A program made the position numbers and the translations under genes. From Dipteris shenzhenensis (lineage: Eukaryota; Polypodiophyta; Polypodiopsida; Gleicheniales), in NCBI GenBank assembly GCA_047967505.1, contig CM106539.1: a stretch of DNA of 64,000 nt; one strand, written 5' to 3'. Numbering within the stretch: the first letter of the stretch is position 1; the number at the start of each line of letters is the position of its first letter. Positions 54,515 through 64,000 of this stretch are shown here, piece after piece. The notes under the pieces are model-generated. The model had not been told where the DNA came from. It worked only from the letters and a program-made list of their open reading frames with translations, and did not search any database.

Positions 54515-55560
54515 AAGCCTGTAACATGGTGGTGACAACTATGCATTGAGAGTAGCCAAGAGGTTGTACAAGGCTGATGGATAGGTGTGCAAGTACCAAT
54601 GCCAAAAAATAGTCAAGAATGTGTGACTTTACATGGGTGGCATGTATGTGCAAAATGTGTGCAACAATCCTAAATCTAAGGAGGAAGATCATTTTGCCAA
54701 GTGTCACACTAAAGTGCTGAAGTGTTGAAGTGCTGAATTGCCAAATGCCAAGAGAACTGAACTAGTGTCAGATGTGTGAATGTGTACATTGATGCTAAAT
54801 CCGATGGGACTGATGCCATTGGGATCTAATCGAGTAATGTGGCAATGGCTTACTTGTCTTGGTGGGGTTGCATATCCTCTATGGTGGTGCTAGCCTACAA
54901 CTAGACTACATGTCAAAGCATCAAATGCAATATGCTTGATGCACTGCAATGTATCAAGAGGTGGTTTTGATGAAGAGGATTCAATGGTGCTGACATGTGG
55001 ATAAGTCAAATTGTAGATTTGAGGTGCTTTCATGTGAAGCACAATCATTTTTGCTTTTTGGATCATTGCAAAATTCCACCTAGATCCCAAGAGGGTGATC
55101 AAAATGATGATGTGGCATTGATCACATGGGCCTATGTGTTCACATGCTGCTTACAATTGTGCCTATGTCGCACTCAGTGCTTTGGTGGCATTGTTAACTA
55201 TGCAAGCTGAAGTGGCATGTTGACATGGCAAGGTGGGGTTGCTGATGTGGTTGAGGTGCCATGTGTCAGATAATCTACCACGAGGCGGCTTGTTGACCTA
55301 GCTTTAGTAACATAACCAGATTCTGGTTACCAAACCATGGTTGGACTCACCCACCTTATCTAGCAAGCTAACCTAGGGTTTATGTAACCCAAGTTAGTTT
55401 GACCCAATGAGTGCCACCTGTCACTATTGTAACCATTGACTATACCCAAGGTCTGATTGACCTAACCATTGTTAGAAATTATCTTCCACGTGGCAATAAG
55501 CCAGGTGGCCTAAGGATGTAGTAAGGCCACAGGCTCACAAGTTTTTCAAATCTATATATA
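54515..55560. other. Unassigned region with repeated short words
   Basis: Contains local repeats such as AAGTGCTGAAGTGTTGAAGTG (54,712-54,735) and many TGGCA/GTGCCA words. The part 55,240-55,520 is rich in CCACGTGGC/GGTTACCAAACC palindromes. No gene recognised. Confidence 0.4.
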
Positions 55561-55567
55561 AGTACTC

Positions 55568-55948
55568 AGAGTGAGTGCATGTCTCTATCATGACTACAAC
55601 TTTTGTGCATTGCAGCAAGGATGAAGGTATCAGTGAAGAAACAGATCATATAGTCTTATGCGCTTTGGTGCAAAGCCCCAAGGGATGAAGCCTGCCATCT
55701 ATACTCCAGTTGGTATGTCTCGCAAACTAATCTCACAAGCCTATGGAACGGGAGCTTTGGAATAGCCAGTTGCATATGCTTCTCAACTTCCCTAAGGATT
55801 TGGAGAACAGATGCATGTCGAGAGCACCTCTTTTGTTGGGATATTTTAACTTGCTTTTTGGGGGGCTTTCTTCTACTCTTTTGAGAGGATGCCTCAGAAC
55901 TTGCTTTTGGATTATCCTTTGTTGGTGCAATCTTTGGGTACATGCCAT
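55568..55948 (-). pseudogene. Histone H3-fold pseudogene, probably CENH3-like retrocopy
   Basis: On the minus strand from ATG 55,946-55,948 (MACT.., one base off from MARTK) a Lys/Ser-rich tail without the canonical H3 ARKST marks is followed by QILREVEKHM. Next come IPKLPFHRLVR (H3: IRKLPFQRLVR) and EYRWQASSLGALHQSA (H3: DLRFQSSAVMALQEA). After a stop in place of Glu, DYMICFFTDT and ILAAMHKS...RDMHSL follow, matching H3 'AYLVGLFEDTNLCAIHAKR...KDIQL'. CENH3-like features are the divergent tail, the Ile-Pro, the Trp in RW and the A-(E)-DY. Loop 1 has canonical H3 length, which argues against typical CENH3. A frameshift near the start and a missing few residues in the first helix add to the nonsense codon. 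There are no introns, as in a processed copy. Confidence 0.6.
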
Positions 55949-56029
55949 CTAATAAAAAATTTATGAAAACTAAAACAAAGAATGTTACAAATGAAAACTA
56001 AAACAACTACAATGAAATAACTATAAGCT

Positions 56030-56825
56030 CTAAAAACAAGTCATCATAATGTTATGTGGGTGGCCACTTGAGGTCACAAGTGCCATATCGCATTGTAGTG
56101 ATTTGAAAATTCCATGAAGCAGATTGCATGCATAAGCTACAATTTGATGAGAAACCAAGATGATATAGTGAATGAAATAGATACAGTTACAAAAATTGGA
56201 CTTCTAAAGAGCAAATCATCACAATGCCCATATTGCACAAGGCCCATATTTCATTGTAGCAATTTGCATGCATAAGTTACAATTAGAAGAGAAACCAAGA
56301 GGAAACAGTGAATGAAATACATATAGTGATAGTAATTTGACTTCTTAAGAACAAGTCATCACAACACGATGTGGGTGGCAACTTGAGCTCAAACAGCCCA
56401 TATCGCTTTGTAGTGATTTGCACGCATGAGTTATGATTTCAAGAAAAACCAAGAGGATACAGTGAATGAAATAGATAAAGTGATAGTGATTGGACTTTTA
56501 AAGAGCAAATCATCACAACACAATGTGTGTGGCCACTTGAACTCACAAGGTCCATGTCGCATTGTAGTGATTTGCAATGTTTTGGAGAAGATTACAAATG
56601 TTCTGAAGAGCAAATCATCACAACTCCTACAACCATAAGTCTTTTTTGCAAATGACGAGGTGTCTATGGAAGACTGCTAGTGATGTCCATTGAAGATTTA
56701 CAAATGACAAATAGAACAATTTCAAAGAAATAATTACAAGTTCTAAAAGCAAATCATTACAACGTGGTGTGGATAGCCACTCGAGGTCACATGGACCATA
56801 TTGTGTTGTAGTGATTTGAAAATTC
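56030..56825. repeat. Tandem repeat with hairpin units
   Basis: '(G)CAAATCATCACAA' occurs near 56,037 (variant), 56,210, 56,352, 56,503, 56,609 and 56,749 (variant), at intervals of 106-173 bp. In five units it is followed 60-75 bp later by its inverse (TTGTAGTGATTTG), giving a potential stem with a loop containing GTGG(C/G)CACTTGA. Between hairpins the unit reads 'AAACCAAGAGGATACAGTGAATGAAATAGATA'. No coding capacity. Confidence 0.75.
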
Positions 56826-56999
56826 TATGAAGCAGATTGTAGGCATAAGCGACAATTTGATGAAAAGCCAAGAGGATATAATGAATAAAGAAGATTACAT
56901 GGATAGGCTAGAAGATACTGTCAAAGGAATAGAAAAAACGAATAAGACAACATGCCAAAATTAATGGAATAGATCTTACCGTAGCTACATATGCTCATT

Positions 57000-57165
57000 C
57001 CCCGAGCCTTGGAAGTGAGAAAGCAAGAGCCTAGAAGGAAGAGGGAGCTGAGTAAGTGGGAGATGACTAAAAGCAAGGAAGAAAGAACCGAGGAAGCAGG
57101 AGACGAGGAGGAAGTGAGGAAATGGGAGGCAAGAGCCAAGGAAGCGAGGGCCTAGGAGGTCTAGT
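57000..57165. repeat. Purine-rich GGAAG/GAGCC repeat, copy 1
   Basis: (A/G)-rich words GAAGCAAGAGCC, GAGGAAGCAGGAG and GGAAGCGAGGGCC end in CCTAGGAGGTCTAGTGAAAA. A related block at 57,775-57,910 ends CCCAAGAGGTCTCGTAG exactly at the Copia-D breakpoint. Confidence 0.65.
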
Positions 57166-57774
57166 GAAAATAGTAAAAAAATCCTAGCACATATTGTAGT
57201 GATTTTCGTGTAGATCTGATTTGGAAAAGTGACGGAAGAGGCTTGAATGCCCCATAAACCAATGAGATGAGCATGAATGTTGCATGTACGAGAATGAATG
57301 TTGCAGTTAAGTGATATCCAAGAAAAAACTTGGTGCAAAATGTTCAAAGTGCATAGCCTCGGTAATGCAATGAGTCCATCGTAACCAATTCATCTCGAGT
57401 TATGTCACATAGCTCTGGAAAGAGCGTGGGTAGGTTTGAATCCTTTTCCAGAAGGATGATCTTTGTAGTAATCTTCACCTACATGATTGCATCCCCCAAA
57501 CATGGTTGCTACAATGACCATCTTCCTCAAATAGGATCCAAAACTTCTCAACTATTTTTTCAAATATGTGTCACATAATAACAACAAGAGGTATTTTTTA
57601 AGATGGACTAATTACAATGACAAGGCAATGCTCTTTGAACAAACTATCTCCATTTCCCTTTCAATTGCCCGAAAACCATCTCCACAGCAATACGAGTAGA
57701 TGACTCCATGCTGAATATGATTAGATGACTTAATGCCAAATAGTATGAAAGAGCAATTCCATGCTGAGGAAGGG
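57166..57774. other. Spacer between the two purine-rich repeats
   Basis: Includes the segment (57,166-57,265) matched in inverse orientation at 12,490-12,567. Otherwise unassigned. Confidence 0.4.
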
Positions 57775-57910
57775 AGGAAGTGAGAGCCTAGGAGGAAGCG
57801 AGAGATGACTCGAAAGCGAGGAAGTAGGAGCCATGGAAGCAAGAGATGACTTGATAGCGAGTAGTCAAGAGGTAGGAGCCGAGGAAGCAGATGCCCAAGA
57901 GGTCTCGTAG
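57775..57910. repeat. Purine-rich repeat, copy 2, at the right inversion breakpoint
   Basis: Words AGGAAGTGAGAGCC, GAAGCGAGAGATGACT and GAGGAAGCAGATGCCC, ending at 57,907-57,910. The next bases (TATGAGACACGGAATCAG) are Copia-D gag. Confidence 0.65.
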
Positions 57911-60900
57911 TATGAGACACGGAATCAGACAAGGATCCAAAACCTGGAGAATCAGCTCACAGCAGAGAAGTTTAATGAAGGAGAGATAGTGGAGGTGTTC
58001 ATAACCCGAATCAAAAATCTGTGTGACCAGTTGGCTGGTGCTGGGATACAAAAGACGAGTGAAGAGCTAGCTCGGCGGTGTCTCCGAATATGTCCACCAA
58101 GGTTTGATGGATTAGTAACAGCGCTTAACACTCAAGTGAGACCCCAACCATTGTCATTTGAGGAGTTCTGTGCTTTACTTATGGAAGAGGAATAGAGGCT
58201 TAAAGCTCAAGATGGATGCGGCAATGGGGATGCTGCTTTCTCTGCCACTGTGAAAGGCAAAGGTGGTTCCTCCACCAAAGGTGAGTCCTCTACTAGTGGT
58301 GACAAAAAGAAGAAGGGCAGCAAGAAGAAGTTTCAAGGAGAATGCTTCTATTGCAAAAAGAAGGGCCCAGATTGCCTGGTCAAGAAAGCAAATGAAAAGA
58401 ATGGTATCCTAAAGAAGACAGATAAGGGGAAAGAGATAGCTAACACAGCGAAAGCAGAGTTGGATCTATTTCTGGCCATTGAGGAAGAGTGTTCCTCAGT
58501 TCAAGAAGCTTCAACTACTGATTCATGGGTGTTGGATAGTGGTGCCTCCCGTCACATGACTTGCAAGAAGGGTCTATATTGTTCCATGCAGCCTCTATAG
58601 GAACCCATCACCGTGATGGTTGGCAACAATGCGAAATGCCTTGTTGAGGATACAGGTACGGTTTCATTTGTTTCTGTAAATGGAGATGTTAAGAAACTAT
58701 CTAATGTGTTGTATGTTCAAAAATCAAGAGAAATTTGCTATCAGTTGCTTCCATAATTGACCTTGACCATGAGGTGAGGTTCAAAAGACAAGAGCAAAAA
58801 TTTTGGATAGTGTAAGCAATCTTGTTGGCACAGGAGTAAGGAGGAACAACCTGTATGAGCTAAGTGCTCTTATAGCCACCGTTGGAGTGGGCACAAGCAG
58901 ACTTTGGCATGAAAGATTCGGCCACATCGAATTTGCAGTGCTGAAGGAGATCCAGAAGCAAGGTATGGTTGCTCACTTACCTGCAATCATAGAAATCAAA
59001 GAACCATGTGAAGCTTGCTTGATGGGCAAGCAATAGAGAAAGGCATTCCCACAAGAAAGCAAGAACTCCTCTAGAATTGGTGCATGTTAACTTGTGCAGA
59101 CAAGCCTTGGGGGATCTTTTTTTTTTTTTACTGATTGTCGATGACTATAGTAGGAAGATGTGGGTGTACTTTCTTCATGAAAAGGCTCAAGCTTGTTGAA
59201 AATGAAACAGGGAGAAACGTGAAGAAAATCAGATCGGATGGTGGTGGTGAGTTTGTTTCTATAGAGTTTGGAGAATTTTGCAAGAGCAAAGGGATCAAGC
59301 GACAAACGACACCACATATGCCTTAGTAAAATTCAGTTGTTGAACACCGAATGTGGACCACGATGGAGGTGGGGAGGTGTATGTTGAAAGGTGTTGGACT
59401 GCCAAACCACTTTTGGGCTGAGGCTGTCAATACTGTGGTTTACATCCTTAATCACAGCTATAAAAAGGCATTCGAAGGTAAAACACCACATGAGGCTTAC
59501 AGCAGTAAGAAGCCATCTGTCTCCCACTTCAGAACATTTGGGTGTGAATGCTATGCACATGTACCAGACAAAGAGAGAAACAAGCTACAACCCAAAAGCA
59601 CGAAATGTATCTTCTTAGGCTATTGTGATGAGAAGAAAGCCTATCAGTTGTATGACCAAGAGGCAAAGAAGATCATAGCGAGCCACGATGTGGTGTTCAA
59701 GGAGCAGCCACATACAGTGGAGGTAGAGAAAAGCTCTTCCACTTTATCATCAAGCAAAGAGGTAATTCACTATGGACCTGTCCCAAGAGCTATAAAGGAG
59801 GAGGAAATATCAGATGATGAAGGTATAAGTCACCAACCTGTTGTTACACCACCGGAAAAGCCATTGATGCGATGGGTAAGGCAGCTCTATGACCATGATA
59901 ACTAGATGCCTATGTCTGTTGAGTAGCATGCAGATGGAGCAAGGTGGTCTCAGAGAATCGAGGAGCAAAGGAGGGCTTCTGCTCACTTAGTCAATATGGC
60001 CTTGATGGCTGAGATTATTGCAAAAGTAAAGGAGCCTACGAGTTTGGAGGAAGCACTTGCAGACCGAGATTGGAAAAATGGTATGCAAGTAGAATATGAC
60101 AACATCATGAAGAATGAAACTTGGGAGCTAGTAGATCGACCACCTAACACAAAGGTTATTGGCACCAAGTGGGTTTGGAAGGTAAAGTACAAGGCCGATG
60201 GGACTTTGAAAAAGTACAAAGCCAGATTGGTTGCACAAGGATTTTCGTTGGTTGAAGCATTTGATTTTCAAGAATCTTTCTCTCTGACTGCCAGAATGAC
60301 CACTATTCGCATAGTACTATCAATGGCTACTCATAAAAAGTGGCCAGTTTATCAAATGGATGTTAAATAAGCATTCTTGAATGGTGACCTCAAGGAGGAG
60401 GTGTACATGGCTCAGCCACCTGGGTTTGAGGCCCCCCATTTTGAGAACAAGGTATGTAAGCTGAAGAAGGCTCTGTACGAGCTGAAATAGGCCCCAAGAG
60501 CATGGTACCAATGGATAGACAAATTCTTTCATAAATTAAACTTCAAAAGATGTGCCTCAGATGCTAACGTGTATGTGTACAAGAAAGGTGGAAAAACTGC
60601 TATTATTGTTCTATATGTGGATGATCTCCTTATTACAGATGACTATGTAGACATGATCCAGCAGACTAGAAAGGCGTTCAGCATAGAGTTTGAGATGACA
60701 GACTTAGGCTTGATGCACTACTATTTGGGGATTGAAGTCTCGCAAGAGCCAGGCAAGATCTTCATCTCTCAGCAAAAATATGCAAGGGAGATCTTGAAGG
60801 CATTTGGTATGTCTGAGTGCAAGGAGATAGCTACACCTATGGAGGTAAATGCGAGGTTATCTATGGAGGATGCCTCACCACTACATTGGGAGGTACAAGA

Positions 60901-61555
60901 AGTTGGTTAGCAGTCTCATCTATCTGTGCAACACCAGACCGAACATCAGTTTTGATGTTGGCATTTTGAGCAGGTTCTCCAATAAGCCCTGAGAAAATCA
61001 TTGGAATGCAGGGATGCGGGTGCTCAGGTATGTGAAGGGCACTCTTGATTATGGCATCACTTATGGTATGAGCACTTCCTTGGCTAGTCATTGTGACTCA
61101 GATTGGGCTGGAGATGTTGATTCCAGGAAATCAGTTTCTGGATATTGTCTCTCTTTAGGTTCAGGTATCTTCTCTTGGATCAATAAGAAACAACCAACAG
61201 TGGCATTGTCTTCTACCGAGGCTAAGTACACGAGGCTAAGTACACGGCAACATGTTTTGCTGCATGTGAAGTAGTGTGGCTGAGGAGGATCTTATGGCAC
61301 ATGGGAGTGCAAGAGGATGAGGCAACTGTGCTGAGGTGCGACAATCAAAGTTGCATGGCCATTGCTAAAAATCTAGTGTTTCATGCGAGCACAAAACATA
61401 TAGAGATTCAGTATCACTATGTGCATGATTTGATCAAGGACGGGATAGTGGAATTGGTCTACTGTCCAACAAAGCAAGATGGAGCAGATATCTTCACCAA
61501 GGCACTCAGAAAGGATCAGGGTCATCTTCAGAGACTTGACATTGGGCCGAGAAGG
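57911..61555 (+). pseudogene. gag-pol: Copia-D gag (remainder) and pol, broken
   Basis: It begins inside Gag (YETRNQTRIQNLENQLTAEK, VEVFITRIKNLCDQLAG, RICPPRFDGLVTALN) and continues the fragment at 12,569-12,964. The knuckle is damaged (CFYCKKKGPDC; the His segment is lost). Protease: LDSGASRHM. Pre-integrase: LWHERFGHIEF, CEACLMGKQ. Integrase: IRSDGGGEFV, then a stop, and NSVVEHRMW where VAERMN is expected (catalytic Glu kept, next residue changed). Other integrase residues are FWAEAVNTVVYILN. RT: KWVWKVKYKADGTLKKYKAR, MDVK plus stop, and an intact YVDDLLIT. RNase H: SDSDWAGD-like, ALSSTEAKYT, then a 14-bp tandem duplication (GAGGCTAAGTACAC, near 61,218-61,245) that shifts the frame, and KHIEIQYHYVHDLIKDG. 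More than ten lesions; non-functional. Confidence 0.88.
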
Positions 61556-61575
61556 TAGTTCACCTACAGGTGGAC

Positions 61576-61586
61576 ATTGAGGGGGG
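61576..61586 (+). other. Copia-D polypurine tract
   Basis: ATTGAGGGGGG directly precedes the 3' LTR start TGTTAGATATG at 61,587. Confidence 0.82.
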
Positions 61587-62148
61587 TGTTAGATATGCTC
61601 AATGCCCCACCCTCCTACTAACCACTAGTGGTCCAAGGTGCTCAAGTTGTAAGGCCCCCATATGAGGAGAAGTCATGTGTGAGCCCAGGACACTGGATGG
61701 ATCCTGACTTGCATGTCAGATGAGGTCTATCAATGAGACTGTTGATGGTAGAAAGGTGATTGTGTAGGAGCCCCTTATTCCATGGATGACTAGTCAGTTC
61801 CATTGACTAGGTTGACTGGTTGGCTCCACCAACTAGGTCGACTGGTCGACTCTACTAACTACGTTGATCCGACTACCACCCTCATAGCTATAAAGAGGCG
61901 ACCTCCCCAGTCCATTGTATCAGATCAGTTCAGATCAGATCAGATCTTCCAGCTAGTAGCTCTTCACCTAGTATCTGTCTAGATTGCCATCTAAGCTCCA
62001 TTGTGGGAGCACACGGGTGGACGGAGCCATCATCTGTACTACATCAGTATTGAAGGAAAACTTTGTTCCTCTCCAGTTTGCTATGTACTCTCTATTCTTT
62101 GTTCAGTTTCTGTTCCACTCCCGTTCCACTGCGCCATGTAATTTAACA
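61587..62148 (+). repeat. Copia-D 3' LTR
   Basis: 562 bp, TGTTAG...TTTAACA. A TATA-like GCTATAAAGAGG lies at about 61,888-61,899. Compared with the 5' LTR (13,024-13,677) it lacks about 92 bp after CCCCTTATTC (near 61,780), consistent with deletion between TATTC repeats. The next five bases GAGTG are the Copia-D target duplication. Confidence 0.9.
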
Positions 62149-62370
62149 GAGTGGAGATGAGGAGAGAGGGCACAACTAGAGAGCACACCACAAATGACCA
62201 AATGTATAGTAGATTTAGTTGAAAACGTAGAATATATACAAACCCATTTAGGGTTAGGGTTAGGGTTAGGGCATCTAACCCTTTCCTTTATAGCACTCTA
62301 TTGGGTTAGTACTATTATGCACATATGATCACATGATGTTGAGTGTGATCTCTCAATAGTTCATTCCACT
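62149..62370 (-). repeat. Copia-C 5' LTR, displaced and inverted larger part
   Basis: Reverse-complement match to 24,891-25,182 of the Copia-C 3' LTR: GAGTGGAGATGAGGAGAGAG, the ATATATACAAACCC stretch, the TTTAGGG repeats (62,253-62,273) and CTTTATAGCACTC. About 70 bp near its start are deleted. It ends exactly where the 34-bp remnant at 13,678 begins, once CACTC/GAGTG is counted as the Copia-D target duplication. Confidence 0.88.
62253..62273 (-). promoter_or_regulatory. Telomere-type repeats (TTTAGGG/TTAGGG) in the Copia-C LTR
   Basis: TTTAGGG followed by three GTTAGGG-like units. Same position in the LTR as 25,065-25,089, next to a TATA-like CTATAAAG (62,284-62,294 on the minus strand). 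Confidence 0.6.
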
Positions 62371-63050
62371 TGGCACATGTATTATGAAGCTTGGCGTGCG
62401 CGACTAGATTTATGATAGGGATTGCATGGATTTCCTTGGCTCTCATAAACTTAGGAGTTGCAGGGTTGGTGGACCTACTGATCCACATAGACTCACTGTG
62501 TCCTTGTTAGATACTGACATCGAGTGCCATCACAGTTTTTGCTAGAGCACTAAATGGGAACTACATATTTAGTTTTTGGATTCCCAGATGGACGCCACCA
62601 CATGATGGTAAGCACTCCCAAAGAGCAAGACATGTTCGCTTTATGAGCTTGTCATTTTAATAAGGACTTAGCACATGAATGGAAATAGTACACTATTGTT
62701 TATCCAACATTTTTCTAGTGGAAAAGGACCATTCTCATCCTAAATCCGCTAGGACATGCGCTAACATGGAATATACTAGGATGGAAATAGCTCTTTTCCT
62801 CCCATCTTTCAAAAACCTAGAGTCCACTTTGGGTGTAGAATCCCAACACACCGGGGTTCGTACGTCGTCGACGAACATTTACACATGTACATGCAAAACG
62901 TCATATTTGATGTCTATTTCATTTGTGAATGTTTATGCACATCTATGTACTTCTTTGACCGAGGGAGCTTTGTGGACTTGGGATTATGAGTGCACTTTTG
63001 ATTTGCATGTTTTCGTTTGACGCTTTGAACATTAAAGTTTTTGTCATTGT
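62371..63050. other. Unassigned region
   Basis: This is the sequence that flanked Copia-C on its 5' side before rearrangement. No gene, RNA or repeat family recognised. Confidence 0.4.
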
Positions 63051-63054
63051 GTTC

Positions 63055-63080
63055 ATACATATATATATATATATAGATAG

Positions 63081-63136
<56 letters not shown>
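63055..63136. repeat. Compound microsatellite (TA)n-(GATA)n-(GA)n
   Basis: TA run to about 63,075, then seven or so GATA units and a GA run to 63,136. Flanks hold further short TA and GA runs (63,292-63,326). Confidence 0.95.
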
Positions 63137-63138
<2 letters not shown>

Positions 63139-64000
63139 GCATTGGTATAAAAGAATTTTCTAAGTGATTTATAATATTTGCATTCTTATAAATATATAGT
63201 GGAGAGACACACACATGCGCACGCATGCACACAGAGGTATGAAAGTATTTTATCAGTAAAGGCAATACGTTTACATTTTATTATTCATGTTCTTATATAT
63301 ATACAGTAGAGAGACAGAGAGAGAGATGTGTAACTTCATTTCAGAAACCAATAAAGAACATATAAATGGAGAGAGGGGAAGAGACACATGGAGAGAGCGA
63401 TGGAGGGAAGATCGTGGTTACTCGTGTCTTCAAAGATAAAATTTCAGCTCGTTAACCCTAGCTCTTTGCCAGACAACTTCATAATAAGCAAATGAGTGCC
63501 GAATGTTTCACAAGAATTGCAGACATCACTCAGGTTCCTGCGGACTGCTTGCATAATTGTTGCTTCATGTAAGCCTAGCATAGAAGGCATCCACCTTCTT
63601 GTTTCTTTGCCTTAGCTTCTGTGCCCAAATGTAAAATCACGATGACACACACAAATGAATCTTCTCTTATATTCCTTACGGCTACTAATCCCAGACCTGC
63701 CACGTGCTTGAGGCTGGAGACTTGGGAAGAAGAGGAGGGAGCCTCGCTGGAGGTCAGGGGGTGAAGGAGGGAGGAGATCCAAGGAGGGAAAAAAAATTAC
63801 GTGGCACTTTGCGGTGGCTACAGGAGCCATGGATTGACGGACACATGGTGGTGCTGTAGTAGAATCACCACATGGTGGGCACTGACATCTGACACATGGC
63901 TAGCATACATTGGCATAGGGGATAGCAGGACGAGGGGCAGAGCGTGCCAGAGTGCTGCATGGTATTGTCCCACCACGGAATGTTCTAGCGTGGCACAGTA
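63137..64000. other. Unassigned; GA-rich then CACATGG-rich sequence
   Basis: 63,300-63,410 is GAGAGA-rich. 63,800-63,960 contains repeated ACACATGG, CACATGGTGG and ACGTGGCA words like those at 28,545-28,850, so the two regions may belong to one repeat family. The window ends inside it. Confidence 0.4.

Noticed and set aside
55568-55948. A functional centromeric histone gene
   Set aside because: Frameshift at the start, a nonsense codon in the fold, a helix deletion and no promoter or introns. It is a pseudogene.
56030-56825. CRISPR-like array
   Set aside because: Repeats and spacers are both variable and spacing is irregular, and the host is a plant. It is a tandem hairpin repeat.
12568-62153. 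Two independent Copia-D insertions instead of one split element
   Set aside because: Both junctions lie at the same base of a Copia-C LTR, with matching CACTC/GAGTG duplication, complementary LTR pieces and a gag frame that joins. Coincidence is very unlikely.
62253-62273. A chromosome end or telomere fusion
   Set aside because: Only three to four repeats, embedded within an LTR and present in both LTR copies. They belong to the element.
1-64000. tRNA, rRNA, organellar insertions or endogenous pararetrovirus
   Set aside because: None was recognised by eye. The only tRNA-like matches are the short primer-binding sites. A tRNAscan and a protein-profile scan would be decisive.

Overview
This is nuclear DNA of a large, repeat-rich vascular plant genome. 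The evidence is several Ty1/copia lineages whose primer-binding sites match the 3' end of plant initiator Met-tRNA, plus Ty3/gypsy, LINE and Helitron remnants, GA/CA/TA microsatellites and TTTAGGG-type telomere-like repeats. A gymnosperm or fern would fit, but the sequence does not fix the species. I found no intact host gene. The only recognisable host-gene relic is a broken histone H3-fold pseudogene, probably CENH3-like, near 55.6-55.9 kb.

I use five working names for the Ty1/copia elements. Copia-A (5,502-10,992, minus) has paired LTRs, target duplication GCCTT and a gag-pol frame with one stop. Copia-B (17,083-22,628, minus) is its sister, with target duplication CCAGG and six nonsense codons but no frameshift. 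Copia-C (plus, 13,678-25,216) is an older element into which B inserted. Copia-D is split between 12,569-13,677 (minus) and 57,911-62,148 (plus). Copia-E (45,261-51,187, plus) has 171-bp LTRs, target duplication CAAAG and a fully open gag-pol frame of about 1,363 codons. E is the only element here that could still be autonomous.

Layout: 0.8-2.8 kb holds gypsy integrase and LINE reverse-transcriptase relics, then a partial Copia-D LTR. 5.5-11.0 kb is Copia-A. 11.7-12.3 kb is a degenerate tandem repeat. 12.6-25.2 kb is a nest of D, C and B. 25.6-28.0 kb is a Helitron helicase relic (minus). 28.2-29.1 kb holds mirrored microsatellite clusters. 29.5-32.1 kb is a LINE relic (minus). 32.5-34.6 kb is a repeated non-coding block. 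34.7-43.3 kb is a large inverted-repeat structure enclosing two tandem Helitron Rep relics. 43.7-45.2 kb and 51.2-51.3 kb flank Copia-E, with a gypsy fragment and coiled-coil-like relics. 53.7-56.9 kb holds an unrecognised pseudogene, the H3-fold pseudogene and a hairpin-bearing tandem repeat. 57.9-62.4 kb is the other half of Copia-D plus the missing part of the Copia-C LTR.

The main structural conclusion is that the two halves of Copia-D, and the two halves of the Copia-C 5' LTR it had inserted into, lie about 45 kb apart in opposite orientation. Both outer junctions carry the same 5-bp target duplication (CACTC/GAGTG). This is the signature of an inversion between about 12,568 and 57,911, or of an assembly inversion. 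The second unusual structure is the pair of Helitron Rep copies inside diverged inverted arms of about 1.1-1.4 kb, because Helitrons are not known for long terminal inverted repeats. All boundaries were read by eye; identities and ages are approximate.
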